Below, one piece after another: positions 35,720-46,768 of a DNA stretch of 64,000 nt. The notes beneath the pieces were generated by a model. It was not told where the DNA came from. It made no database searches and was given only the letters and a program-made list of their open reading frames with translations. The translations under genes were made by a program, and so were the position numbers. Origin of the DNA: Diphasiastrum complanatum (Eukaryota; Streptophyta; Lycopodiopsida; Lycopodiales; Lycopodiaceae); assembly GCA_029204225.1 (NCBI GenBank), contig CM055096.1, forward strand, positions 38,807,866 to 38,871,865, in the 5' to 3' direction. Numbering within the stretch: the stretch's first letter is position 1; every line of letters starts with the position of its first letter.

Positions 35720-36040
35720 TGTGAAGAAATATCAGATCACTAAGGTCCATTATGTCCCTTTGATCTTTGGTTATGAACTACAACACATCTAGCACCATTG
35801 ACAATGTAGAAATCTAACATCTACTACACATAGAAGATGCAAACTCAATAAGATCTTGATAAAACATCAAATACATGATAAAATAAAGTTGTTTCTTGTA
35901 CAATAACAGTAAGGTACTGTATTTCAGATGTGTGGAACCAATGATCAGCATACAATTGCATTCTACACACAAAATTGCAAGATATTAATACTATAGTGCA
36001 AAAATGGACATATGAACCCAAAGAGAACTCATGTATAAGC

Positions 36041-36110
<70 letters not shown>

Positions 36111-36437
36111 TGATATCTTCCCACACTTGTACAATATTTATAGCAGGTCCATGCCCTATTTGAATATCCTTTTCCAATCTTATCAACAATAGAAAACTTC
36201 TAGATCTATTCCAAACCCTACACAAAATAGAGTAGATTCAATGTACCAAAATATTTGAATTTAAATCCTCCCAAAATTGACCTACTACATTTCCCACACT
36301 TTCTAAAAGCGGTAATTCAAATGAACTTAGACTAAAAATAACTTCATAAAGTTTATCTCTGAGTATGAAATGCATATTGGCCTATATTGCTAAATTGAAC
36401 TAGATCAAACTATCATGAAATCAGGAAGAGTGTACCC
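35720..36437 (-). repeat. Copia LTR, minus orientation, with (CT)n expansion
   Basis: Diverged relative of the LTR at 37748-38390, inverted. Matching parts include the leader words CATGCTTATACATG and the 3' half around TTCAAATGAACTTAGACTAA. A 64 bp GA run (36043-36106; CT in LTR sense) stands exactly where the related LTR has a short TCTTCTCTCTTCTC. Right end approximate. Confidence 0.7.
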
Positions 36438-37747
36438 ACTTCGGTCCTCCTAGTTTGGATATGCTTTGTTAAACTCCTCTGACATTAACATCTGTCGGCT
36501 AGGATTCTTTGGCGTAATTTTGTGTCGTACCTTTGTAGTTGTGGTAAGTGTGGGTGGTGGGGGGTTTGGTATGGTTATGAAAAGTTCACGGGGAGGGTTG
36601 GATATTTGTGGAGTAGATAAGTAGTGGACGGTGAATGAGGTTGAGTGTCAAGGTGGTGAGGTGATTGTTCATGTGCTGGGGAGAGGGGTGTGTCATCGAG
36701 TGAGGGTGATGAGGCTTGATAGGTGGTGTTAGGTTGAGTGGCAGTGGGGTTAGGCTCTTCAGTTGAGATGCCTCGTTCGTGGTTCGTGGTAGTACCTCCT
36801 TGTGTGCTTTGAGGTTCCACCATTGCTGAGTGATACCCTGGATTATCCTGTTGTTGTCCTATGTAGCGCGAAGGTCCAAGTTCATCAGTTCCTGCATCCT
36901 GTTGTCTATGGTGTTGGGCGTGTGTTTTTTCATGCTTTGTGTGTAATGTTGGTAGCTGCTGGCGTAATGTTTTTAGCTATCCTTCTAGCTCCTCAATCCG
37001 TGTGTTGAGCGCAGTGTGATTTGCTAGAGTGGCATGCTGCAATTGTTGTGCTTGCGTTTGATTCGCCTTCAGTACCTGAGTTAACTTCTGATAGGAAGCG
37101 AGAGGTATTACGGTGTCTTCTGGGATTGCTGGTGCTTGGAACTGGTTGAAATCAATCCATTGAATATTGCCCATCATAGCGGTCCGTAAGTTCCTGTGGC
37201 TTCGTCATTCACCTTCTAACTATGTTTCTAGGGTGTCAATGAGATCATCCCCACATTGTAAGCGGGCTTGAATGTCCTTGTTATTTTGGTGCAGCTCTTT
37301 GAGGTCAGCCATGAGATTTCTTTCTTTGTTTTTTATTTGAATGACCTCTTGTTCTAATTTCATGGAATAAATCTGTCATTCTTGTACCTTGTTTGTCAGC
37401 TATACGTTTTTCCCTTGTGAGAAGTTGCACCAATTCTAGTACTCATTGATGGAAGAGTAGAGGTAATGCATGGCATCACTTTGAGCATTGATGGCCCGTC
37501 GCACATTTTCCAGAAGGTACTGCCACTCCCCAATAGGAGGATACTATTGAGAAGTAGGTGCGTAGGATGGTGGGAGATTTTGTTGTACGTTTTGATACAA
37601 TGTGATATATTGTTCATGATGGACAGATTGAGCAGACAGAGGGTGTGATGTTTGAGTGAGGCTGATAGGGATTGGAGATGTGTCAGCATTTGTGATCAAA
37701 GAAGTGGAAAGTATTGTGGAAGTGGTGGGGGTAGCGATAGTGGTCGG
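36438..37747 (-). pseudogene. Pro/Thr-rich and coiled-coil ORF remnant, unknown
   Basis: Minus-strand reading from 37740 leftward gives a Thr/Pro/Ser stretch (FTPTTIATPTTSTIL), then QNLPPSYAPTSQ, then after stops a helical stretch (ASYQKLTQVLKANQTQAQQL, ALNTRIEELEG) and a Pro/His/Ser-rich end with EPNPTATQPNTTYQASSPSL. Four or more stops interrupt it. The composition is not random and the frame choice is consistent, so it is probably a decayed gene, perhaps a gypsy gag-like or captured ORF. It lies between two divergent LTRs of one family. Confidence 0.35.
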
Positions 37748-38390
37748 TGTGAAAGATTCAACTAGTTTCATCACATTTTGCAATATTTCCATATTTGGCA
37801 TATTGAGGCTAGAACTTGTTTTAGACTTAGAGGTTGACTTTTCAAAGTTCATTAGTCTAAATTTCATTTGAATAAATACTTTTTGAAAGTGTGGGAAAGA
37901 TAGAATGCGAGTTTGAGTAGATTCAATTTGAATAAGTTGGGTACATTGAATCTAGACCCAAAATTGGTAGGGTTAGCATTTTGGTGGGAAAGCCAAGTGG
38001 CCAAATAGGGTTTGTACCTGCTATAAAAGGATGTAACTCGTGGAGAGAGTCATCTTCTCTCTTCTCATTTCATGCTTATACATGGTTCTCTTGGGTTCTA
38101 CTATCCATTGGTGCACTATCTTGGTGATTGCTTGCAATTCTATGTGTAGAATTATCTATATTTGCTATTTTGGATCCACACGTGTGAAATATAGTAGCTT
38201 GCTGGTTTTGTACGGACAGCAATAGTACATAATCATTTCATTCAAGTTTGATCAAGTTCTATTAGTGTTTGCATCTCAAATTGTGTGTAGATGCTGATTT
38301 TTCTACATTGGTGAAATTGGTAGTGTATTTGTCTTTCTAACCAAAGATCATTCAAGTAGATTGGATCTTAAGGATATGAAATCTTTCACA
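37748..38390 (+). repeat. 5' LTR (643 bp)
   Basis: Starts TGTGAAAG and ends CTTTCACA, an 8 bp perfect terminal inverted repeat. TATA box TATAAAA at 38022 with a CT-rich leader about 30 bp downstream. Confidence 0.92.
38022..38028 (+). promoter_or_regulatory. TATA box of LTR promoter
   Basis: TATAAAA in CTGCTATAAAAGGATG, repeated at 43154 in the 3' LTR. The following TCATCTTCTCTCTTCTC lies where transcription would be expected to start. Confidence 0.6.
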
Positions 38391-38403
38391 TGGTATCAGA
38401 GCT
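38391..38403 (+). other. Primer-binding site
   Basis: TGGTATCAGAGCT directly after the LTR CA. Confidence 0.92.
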
Positions 38404-38990
38404 TGTGTTTCAGGTTATTAAGGAGAAAATCAGATCTATCAATGATTTGGTGAAGATATCAAGTCTAGAGCATGCTAGAGAGGATTCTACACCAAAATCG
38501 GATTTTTTGCTTTTGTAGATTGGATCTTTTGTAGATCAAAACACTAAATAGGTCAATATACTTGTTCAATTCCATTTTTTGAATTCACATGCTGGATTTG
38601 GCCGATTTTTGGATCATTGGTTTAGCCTAAGTGGTGGCTTATAGATTGCATATCAAATTTTCAGCATTTGCATGTAGATTTGGAATAGTCAATTTTTTGT
38701 GATTTTGTCAAAACTCTAATTTTAATTGGATCTCTAGATAGTGAGGTTGCTGGACTTCACTTGAGTGTGTTTCAATCTTAGGAAGTGGCAAAAGTCATTG
38801 GATTGAGGATAGATCATAGGTTGATCAAGATTCCATGATTCTATGTGTTGATTTGCTTGGATAAGTGCTAGAAGAGAATTTGTGAGATAGTTTCAAATCT
38901 TGGTGATTTCTTTTGAAAGCATTTGTTGTTGTTCAAAGGAGTGCTTTGTGCATTGAAGCAGGTTGAAAGAGACGATCAGGTCATTGCTAC
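38404..38990 (+). other. Untranslated leader
   Basis: Non-coding, AT-rich. It is related to the leader at 44975-45268 plus its inverted continuation (45530-45660), which confirms the family link between the two elements. Confidence 0.6.
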
Positions 38991-40486
38991 ATGGCAACCT
39001 CAATTGGAGTCATGTTGGAAGCCAATGATAGGCTTACCTCAAGTAACTATTCATTTGTATATTTACATAGTGTACTAGTGCTAAGGACGAACTCAAATGA
39101 TTCGTGTTCTGATGACTCGAACTCGAATGATTCTAATTATGGTGAGTTGGAGTGATGCTTAATTCCAACAAGGAAGACCAAAAACAACTTGCCTTTTTGC
39201 CATCACCTCCAATGACTTGAGGTTGAGATGCCGTAATTTCTTGGAAAGTGAGGATGGAGTCACTTCTTGAGATGAATGATGTTTTGGATATTGTTGTAGG
39301 TTTGGAGGAGAGACCAGCAACACAACAAGATCAATTGAGGTATGACAAGAGGGCCAAGAAGGCTCTACACATGATAAAGATGAATGTTACCAATGAACTT
39401 CTCAAGGAAGTTGGTAAGTGCACATCATCTTTGGAAGCTTGGAATTCATTGAAGAAGCTTTATGAATCCAAGTCTACTTCTAGAGTGTTGACTCTAAGAA
39501 GGCAAATCTTTTCTTGTTTGCAAAAGAATGAGGAAAGTCCAAGTACTTTTGTTTTGAGAATGAAAGCATTGAATGATGAGTTAGCTTGCATACATGAAAG
39601 CATTAAGGAAGGAGAGCTTATTCAAGTGATTCTTAATGGCTTGTTGGATGCTCATGCTAACATTGTTCAAAGTATTGCTATTCAAAAGACTTTGCCAAGT
39701 TTGATGGATCTTCAAGAGATCTTGATCAATGAGGAATATAGGCTTCAAGCAAGAGGTGGATCTACATCGACACTTCAAGAGGATGATATGTTTACAAAGG
39801 GCAAATTCAAGGGCAAAACCAAAAGCAAGTGGTCTAAAGGGCAAGATCAAGTGGATGCTTCTTCAAGTGGCAAAAACAAGGATAGATCAAAGCTCAAGTA
39901 CTTCTATTGTGGCATCAAAGGACACTTTGCAAGTGAGTGCTACAAGAAGAAGAGAGATCAAGGAGACAAGCAAGGTAATCTTACTCTTGATGAGGATGGT
40001 TTGGATGTGCAAGATGCAAATGATGATGCTTTTGTGATGTCTTCATGTATGCTTGCTAATGATGGAGATCTAGATCCTTGGTGGATTGATAGTGGAGCAA
40101 GCTCACACATGACCTTTCACAAAGAGTACTTCACTTATTTGTTGGCATATGGAGATGACAAGAGTGTGATCTACACGGCCAATGATGGTGAGTGTGCAAT
40201 CAAAGGGATTGGCACAATTCCTATTTTACTCTCTACAAATAGGAATGTTCATTTGGAGGATGTCTTGTTTATTCCATCTATTACCAAGAATTTGCTTAGT
40301 GTGAGTCAAACGCTAAGTAAGGGCCTCAAGGTGGAGTTTGATGGAGATGCTTGTTTGATCAAAAGGAAGGACTTGTCAAATTACTCCCGGCCTTTGGCAC
40401 AAAAGGATGGGACACCTCAACTTCAAGTCATTGGAGGTAATGGCAAGGAAGAAGGTTGTGATTGGTCTTCCAAGCTCCTTAAGTAA
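38991..40486 (+). pseudogene. copia gag-protease ORF
   Basis: The gag start codon is at 38991 (MATSIGVMLEANDRLTSSNY). A foreign ~190 bp piece (about 39047-39238) splits it. The open frame 39248-40486 then gives UBN2 gag (KALHMIKMNVTNELLKEVG, RVLTLRRQIFS), a defective knuckle YFYCGIKGHFASEC at ~218-231 of this frame (first Cys replaced by Tyr) and an intact protease DPWWIDSGASSHM (Asp ~281). After LIKRKD about 100 bp normally present in the family are missing and the frame shifts into integrase. The open stretch may reflect recent decay rather than function. Confidence 0.9.
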
Positions 40487-42302
40487 TGACAAGCATGTTT
40501 GTGAGTCTTGTGCTTTGTCTAAGTCACATAGACTACCTTATACTAGATCTATTTCTAGACCTACAAAGCCTTTTCAACTTGTACATTTGGATATTCATGG
40601 ATTTACTACAATTAGCAATAGTGGAGCTAAGATGTATGTAACATTCATTGATGATTTTAGTAGATTTTGTTGGATCTATCTACTAAAGAGCAAGGATGAA
40701 GTGTATGATGTCTTTGTCAAGTTCAAGAATGCAAGGGAGAACCAATTTTCCACAAAGATCAAGTGCTTGAGAGGTGACAATGGTGGTGAGTACATATCTA
40801 ACAAGTTCAAGGCCTTTTGTGATGAGCATGGGATCAAGAGGGAGCATACAACATCAAGGACCCCACAACAAAATGGAGTGGCTGAAAGGAAGAGTAGAAC
40901 TTTATGTGAAAGTGCTAAAGCTATGAGGTTAAGTGCTAATCTTGACAAACCATTTTGGGATCAAGCTTTGTTGTGTGCCAATTTCTTGTGCAATAGGTGG
41001 TCGAGTGCTATTTTGGATGGAAGGACACCTTTTGAGATGCTATTCAAGAGGAGGCCGAGTGTCAACTTTCTAAGAACCTTTGGATGCACATGCTATGTCA
41101 ACATTACTCTTGATGATAAGACCAAGGAGGAACCATCTTCAAGAAGAGGTATTTTTGTTGGATATAGTGAGGTGAGTAAAGCCTACAAGGTTTACATTCC
41201 TTCTACTAACAAAGTGATTGTTGGTAGAGATGTCATCTTTGATAAGGGGAACATTTCAAAAGTGTCTTCAAGCATGATTGATGGTGATGTGGATGGATCT
41301 AACATTCTTGATGTTGACGAAAAAGATCCTACTTTGGATGGTGATGATGATGGACCTTCATCAAGTCAAAAGCCAAGGAGAACATCAAGAGAAAGACAAG
41401 TACCTTCAAGGCTCAAATATGATGAAAAGGATAAGCAAGTAGTTTCTGGAAATTATGCTGCTTTCCTGGCAAAAAGGGTGGTAGATTGCATTTCCATCGG
41501 TTTGTTTTTGATAATATTGTTTCTAATTACTGTTGACTCACTTCTGACAAGTGTAGATCAAGCAAGGAAAGAAGAGGAGTGGATCCAAGCAATGGATCTC
41601 AAGTATCAAGCTCTTATGAAGAATGGAACATGGAGATTGGTGGAGTTGCCTAAGGACAAGAAAGCTATTGGATGCAAATGGATCTTCAAGGTGAAGACAA
41701 ACCAAAATGGATCTATCAACAAGTACAAGGCAAGGTTAGTGGCAAAAGGATATGCTCAACAACAAGGAATTGACTATGATGAGACCTTTGCACCCGTGGC
41801 AAAGATGGTAAGCATTCGAGTCATCATTTCACTTGCTACACTTTATGGATGGGATCTATGGCAAATGGACATTTCAAATGCATTCTTGAATGGTGATCTT
41901 GAGGAGGAAGTATACACGGAGCAACCCAAGAGCTACATTTCATCAACAAAGCCAAATCATGTGTGTCTTCTACAAAAGAGTTTGTATGGCCTTAAGCAAG
42001 CACCAAGGAGTTGGTATGCTAAGCTTAACACTTTTTTACTCTCTCAAGGCTTTGTTATGAGTGAGTATGATCATTCACTTTATTATAGGTTTTCTGGAAA
42101 TGATGTTACCATCTTGCTAATCTATGTGGATGATATCATCTTGAGTGGTGAAGACAATCAAGATGTGGAGGATATCAAGAATGCTCTTAAGAAGGAGTTT
42201 GAGGTGCATGATCTTGGTAATTTGCATTACATTTCACGAATAGAAGTCATTAGATCTTCTCAATCTAATTTCATTTGTCAAGAGAAGCATGCTAATTCTT
42301 AG
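40390..42302 (+). pseudogene. copia integrase and reverse transcriptase ORF
   Basis: The longest open frame here (631 codons from 40407). It has pre-integrase HKRMGHLNF with CESCALSKSHRLPY, then the integrase DD35E core with LVHLDIHG (Asp), CLRGDNGGEYIS (Asp) and NGVAERKSRT (Glu), all intact. The integrase C-terminus follows (GIFVGYSEVSKAYKVYIPS), a linker, and RT with AIGCKWIFKV, KARLVAKGYAQQQGIDYDET, MDISNAFLNGDLEEEVY, LYGLKQAPRSWY and LIYVDDIILSG. RT motifs are intact. It ends at TAG 42300, and the remaining RT-RNase H link is in the next frame. A hydrophobic segment in the linker is probably a frame artefact. Confidence 0.92.
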
Positions 42303-42313
42303 AAAGATTTCAT

Positions 42314-42884
42314 ATGGTAGATGCAAAAGCTATTGATACACCTATGGAGTCTCATGTAAAGCTTACTATAAGAGGTAATGAAAGATCCTTCAAGGACATT
42401 ACTCTCTATAGAAAGCTAGTTGGTTCACTCATCTATCTAGCCATTACTAGACCTGATCTAAGCTATTGTGTTGGAAGATTGAGTCAATTCATGCAAGATC
42501 CTAGTGTCATTGTCATCTAGTGAAGCCGAGTACAAAGCTCTTACACATTGCACAAAGGAGATGGTATGGATCAAGAGGTTGATCAAGGATCTTCACTTGC
42601 TGGATTTTTCAGAGAGCCCAATCATCTTTTGTGACAATCAATCATCCCAAAGAATGGCATCCAATCCTATCTTTCATGCTAGGAGCAAGCATATTGAGAT
42701 ACAATATCATTTTGTGAGGGAGCGAGTCATTGCAAAGGAGGTGGAGCTTCAACATGTGTCTTCAAGGGAATGTGTAGCTGATATCCTCACCAAAGCATTG
42801 GGAAAAGACTTGTTCATGAAGCATAGGACTTCACTTGGAGTATTATCAAAGTCTATGCTAAAACTAGTTGAAGAGGGAGTGTGA
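42314..42884 (+). pseudogene. copia RNase H with internal deletion
   Basis: Connection domain LVGSLIYLAITRPDLSYCVG runs to QFMQDPS, then jumps at about 42505 to SLSSSEAEYKALTHC, FCDNQSSQRMASNPIFHARS, KHIEIQYHFVRERV and DILTKALGKDLF. The piece carrying the first catalytic Asp (YSDSDFAG in relatives; YSESDFAG at 52.4 kb) is deleted, roughly 230 bp by comparison with 52.3-52.5 kb. RNase H cannot be active. Confidence 0.9.
42868..42879 (+). other. Polypurine tract
   Basis: TTGAAGAGGGAG immediately before the 3' LTR; it primes plus-strand cDNA synthesis in copia elements. Confidence 0.85.
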
Positions 42885-43264
42885 AAGATTCAACTAGTTT
42901 CATCACATTTTGCAATATTTTCATATTTGGCATATTGAGGTCAAAACTTGTTTTAGACTTAGAGTTTGACTTTTCAAAGTTAATTAGTCTAAATTTCATT
43001 TGAATAAACACTTTTTGAAAGTGTGGGAAAGATAGAATGCGAGTTTGAGTAGATTCAATTTGAATAAGTTGGGTACATTGAATCTAGACCCAAAATTGGT
43101 AGGGTTAGCATTTTGGTGGGAAAGCCAAGTGGCCAAATAGGGTTTGGACCTGCTATAAAAGGATGTAACTCGTGGAGAGAGTCATCTTTTCTCTTCTCTA
43201 TCTCATTTCATGCTTATACATGGTTCTCTTGGGTTCTACTATCCATTGGTGCACTATCTTGGTG
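42880..43264 (+). repeat. 3' LTR, truncated
   Basis: Matches the 5' LTR from TGTGAAAG to ATCTTGGTG, then switches to unrelated minus-strand copia sequence (CAACTTGAGAAG). Confidence 0.9.
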
Positions 43265-44275
43265 CAACTTGAGAAGATCTCTCCTCCTCAATCATTGGCA
43301 CATTTGAACTTTGAGATGATTCTTGAAGATCCTCTTCATGGTGCTCCTTCTTGATGGAAAGCCAAGACCTCCATGTCTCATAATTATCACAACAACTATG
43401 ACCACACAATATGCACTTCCTATGATTATCAAAATTACTTATGTTAGAAACATAAGTCCAAAAATCACCACAACTTGGCATGATTTTTCTAATATTGAAA
43501 TGAAAAGGCATTTCCATCTCAATAAGGCTAACTACTTGCTTATGGATATAAGTGTCCACTTTGGATGCTTCACTTATTTTCGTAAGAGGTTTACAACTTG
43601 TCTTTAAGATTGAAAACTTACAATTTTCATCTTTATGAATGAACACATCATTCATGTCTTATTGAAACCAAAAGATCCTACATTATGAAGATATTTCCAT
43701 TTTCTTGACTTCATAACTAATGTAAGCTTACAAGGAAAACATATTTTGCTATATTTTAAGGCATCATACTCAACTAGTATTGCCTTAATCCACCTTTGAG
43801 ATACAAAAATCTCTTCAAAGCAAAATGGTTCTTCATAAGTTGACATAAGAGCATAAATCAAACTATTTTCGTTTTGTGATTACTTCTTATTCTTGATTGA
43901 TTTCTCTTGGATAATAACAATAAGTTTGAGCTTGTCTAGAGTTCCAAGCAAAATACTTTCCAAGGACATAAAATAAATCCAAGTTACTTTCATGAAAGTG
44001 ACATCTATCTTTGCATCTTGAACCAAACAATGCACTTCCAAATGAAAAATTTCAAAAGATTTGACATGTGTTGTGATGGACACTTGAAGAAAAATCTTGC
44101 AAGTCCTTGTGAGACTCCAAGCCTCATTCACCTTTCCACAAAGGAAACACCTTTCCTTGGACTTGTCCTTCTTGTATTTGCATTTTGAAATTGAAGCTCC
44201 ATCATTCACCTCAGACCCCTTGCTTTGGTTCTCCTTGGATGGACTAGTCTTCTTTTTGTAGCATCTTGAGAAAAT
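43265..44275 (-). pseudogene. Degenerate copia pol-like fragments
   Basis: The minus strand at 43861-43652 reads YALMSTYEEPFCFEEIFVSQ followed by RWIKAILVEYDALK, like the integrase-RT linker and RT start of copia (EEP..F.EA...W..AM..E..AL). The flanking frames (43655-43254 ending with EEDLQESSQSSNVP, and 44209-43880 with CKYKKDKSKERCFLCGK) are not assignable with confidence. Confidence 0.35.
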
Positions 44276-44954
44276 ATATCCTCCCTAGCCAAAAGGTTAC
44301 ACTCGGTTGCGTAGCATATGCTATAGGTTGTGTATGATATTGAGGGTGATTTGGGTCATATCCAGACTGTGCTATTTCATAAGAGTAACTCGCCTCTGCT
44401 TGATAAACATTGGCATTGGGATCCTCGACATAATAGGTAGCATGATCGACATAGATAGTATCAACCATATGAGATTGGACATGTGGCGCAGGCTAATTGA
44501 CTACAAATGGTTGTCTGGATTGATGAGGAGCTGGGCCAGTTGGCCTGGGTTGGTATTGTCCTGGCCTCGGTGTGGGTGGAGTTGGATTGTAATTTGGTGC
44601 ATACTACTGAGGTCTAGATGGCCTATAAGGGCGATACATAGGTCGTGTCGCCTGTGGGAAATAGGTTCTTACGTGTGGGCACTCATTGGCAGTGTGGTTT
44701 TGAGAACAAATAGGACACCACACATTCAATACCTTTTGGAATTTTGAGGTTATCTTCTCCATCTGAGCTTGTTGTGCTTTTTGCCAGCCCTCAAGGTGTT
44801 GAAGGATATCAACCTCACTAGATGAAGACGATCCTTCCACACGGGAAGTCTCCTGCTTAACTAGCCCCTTTCTCCTCTTGTCATGAAATTCATGGTCCTC
44901 GTCATAACCCTTTATCTTTTTCACGGATGGCATCATCCATTGTGTCTTATTCAT
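44276..44954 (-). pseudogene. Ty3/gypsy gag C-terminal fragment
   Basis: The minus strand has a helical segment QHLEGWQKAQQAQMEKITSK, a zinc-knuckle-like VWCPICSQNHTANECPH, then Pro/Arg/Tyr-rich sequence (RPMYRPYRPSRPQ, NPTPPTPRPGQYQPRPT) and a Tyr/Gln/Pro-rich tail (NANVYQAEASYSYEIAQ). This pattern, a short-spaced knuckle followed by a long Pro/Tyr/Gln-rich region, is seen in gags of plant Ty3/gypsy elements. It has at least one stop and is cut at both ends. Confidence 0.6.
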
Positions 44955-45229
44955 AGAATATCAGCCTACACCAATTCTAGAGCATGCTAGATTGATTTCT
45001 ACTAAAAAATCAAGCATTTTTCATGTGTAGAATTGATTTTTTTGTAGATCAAAACTCAATATAGGGTTATGAATTTGAAGTAGGCCGATTTCACACATTA
45101 CTTACTAGATTTTTGCATCTTTAAATGCATTAGGAAGGTATCATTGAAGGCTACAAGATTCTATATCAAGTTTGTAGCATTTGCATATAGAATTTGGATG
45201 ATTCAATCTTTTGTACTTTTGTCAAAACC

Positions 45230-45451
45230 CTAAATTTGTTTAAATATCTTGTTTTTGAACTTGCTACTTTTAGCTCTCTTGTCATACCTCATTTGATCTT
45301 GTTGTGCCAAGGGCCTTTCTTCCACTCCTACAATGTCCAACAACTCATTCATCTCAAGGAGAGACTCCATTCTCACCTTCCAAGTAGAATAGTTGCTTGA
45401 GGTAAGCCTATCATTGCTTTCCAACATAAAGCCTCCATTTGTAGCCATGTT
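45230..45451 (-). pseudogene. Inverted gag N-terminus
   Basis: The minus-strand ATG at 45451 reads MATNGGFMLESNDRLTSSNY and WKVRMESLLEMNELLDIVG to RYDKRAKS, matching the gag start at 38991 without that element's insertion. The downstream continuation (HIIKMNVSNELLKE) is on plus from 45668. Confidence 0.85.
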
Positions 45452-45667
45452 GCAATGATCTGATCCTCTCTTTGAAGATGTTCCAATGCATAAAGAACTC
45501 TCTTGAATGTTAACAAATGAACTCAAGAAGAAATCGCAAAGACTTGGAACCTCTCAAATCTCTTTCTTGCACCAAACCTAGCAAAACACATAGAATGAAA
45601 AATACTTGATCAACACATGATCAACCTACAATCTCATGAACTTTTGTACTTACTAGACTTGAAACAC

Positions 45668-46060
45668 ACAAACTTCTACACATCATAAAGATGAATGTTA
45701 GCAATGAGCTTCTCAAGGAAGATGGTAAGTGCAATTCATCTCATGAGGCTTAGAAAGCTTCGAAAAAGCTATATGAGTCCAAGTCTACATCAAGAGTACT
45801 TACTCTTAGAAGACAAATTTTTCAATCTATGCAAAAGAAGGAAGAGAGTGCTCACGCTTTTGTGTTGAGGGTTAAAATAATTAATAATGAGCTAGCATCT
45901 ATTGATGAGAGAATTAAGGAGGTAGAACTTGTGCAAGTTATGCTTAATGGCTTACTTGATGATCATGTTAACCTTGTTCAAAGCTTTGCTATTCAAAGAA
46001 CTTTGCCAAGCATGGTGGATTTGCAAAGGTCTTGGTGACTGAGGAATATAGGATTTAATC
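45668..46060 (+). pseudogene. copia gag middle part
   Basis: MNVSNELLKEDGKC, one stop for Trp, then SKSTSRVLTLRRQIFQSMQK, KEVELVQVMLNGLLDDHVN and FAIQRTLPSMVDLQ, then a frameshift. It is the direct counterpart of 39.37-39.75 kb. Confidence 0.85.
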
Positions 46061-46768
46061 AAGAGGTGGATCTACAACAACATCTCAAGATGGAGAGGAG
46101 GCTATGTTCATCAAGGGAAAATTCAAGGTCAAGGGTAAAAGCAAATGGTCTAAAGGGCAAGATCAAGGTGAGATTTCATCTTTTGGCAAGAATAAAGATA
46201 GATCCAAGTTGAAATCCTTCTATTGTGATATCAAAGGGCATTTTTCTAGTGATTGTTTCAAAAAGAAGAGAAATCAAGGGGGTAAGCAAGGAAATCTAAC
46301 TCTAGATGAGGACGATATTGATAATCAAAACACAAATGATGATGCTTTTGTGATGTCTTCATGTTTGGTTGCTAATGTTAGAGATATTGATCCTTGGTGG
46401 ATTGATAGTAGAGCAAGCTCACACATGAATTTTCAGAAAGAGTATTTCACATCTTTGTTGGCATATGACAAGAGGGTGGTCTACATGGCCAATGATGGTG
46501 AGTGTGCAATCAAAGGGATTGGCACAATTCCTATATTTATGTTTCTACATATAGGAATGTTCATTTGAAGGATGTTTTGTTCATACCTTCCATTACTAAG
46601 AACTTACTTAGTGTTATAAGCAAGGGTCTTAAGGTTGAGTTTGATAGTGATACGTGCTTGATCAAGAAAAAGGATATTGTGATTGCAAGAGGCAAAAGGC
46701 AAGGTAAATTATTCAAACTATATGCTTGTGTTATTGCTAACCAAGTTGGATGTGTGGCAAGAGAGTAA
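46061..46768 (+). pseudogene. copia gag C-terminus and protease, mutated
   Basis: The knuckle region reads SFYCDIKGHFSSDC with Ser in place of the first Cys. The protease reads DPWWIDSRASSHM: the DSG active-site Gly has become Arg. A frameshift near 46560 moves the protease C-terminus (FIPSITKNLLSV) into the next frame. A GKRQGKLFKL segment lost from the 39.2 kb element is retained here. Confidence 0.88.

Larger units (their letters stand above)
37748..43264 (+). mobile_element. Best-preserved Ty1/copia element
   Basis: LTR-PBS-gag-protease-integrase-RT-RNase H-PPT-LTR, all on plus. The 5' LTR is 643 bp. The 3' LTR is cut after 385 bp, so the target duplication cannot be checked. About nine differences over the ~380 bp shared by the LTRs suggest a fairly recent insertion. 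It is nevertheless dead: a ~190 bp insertion in gag, a small deletion and frameshift before integrase, and a deletion in RNase H. Confidence 0.92.

Noticed and set aside
40676-40948. Minus-strand ORF inside integrase
   Set aside because: Shadow of the integrase core on plus, which has the catalytic residues.
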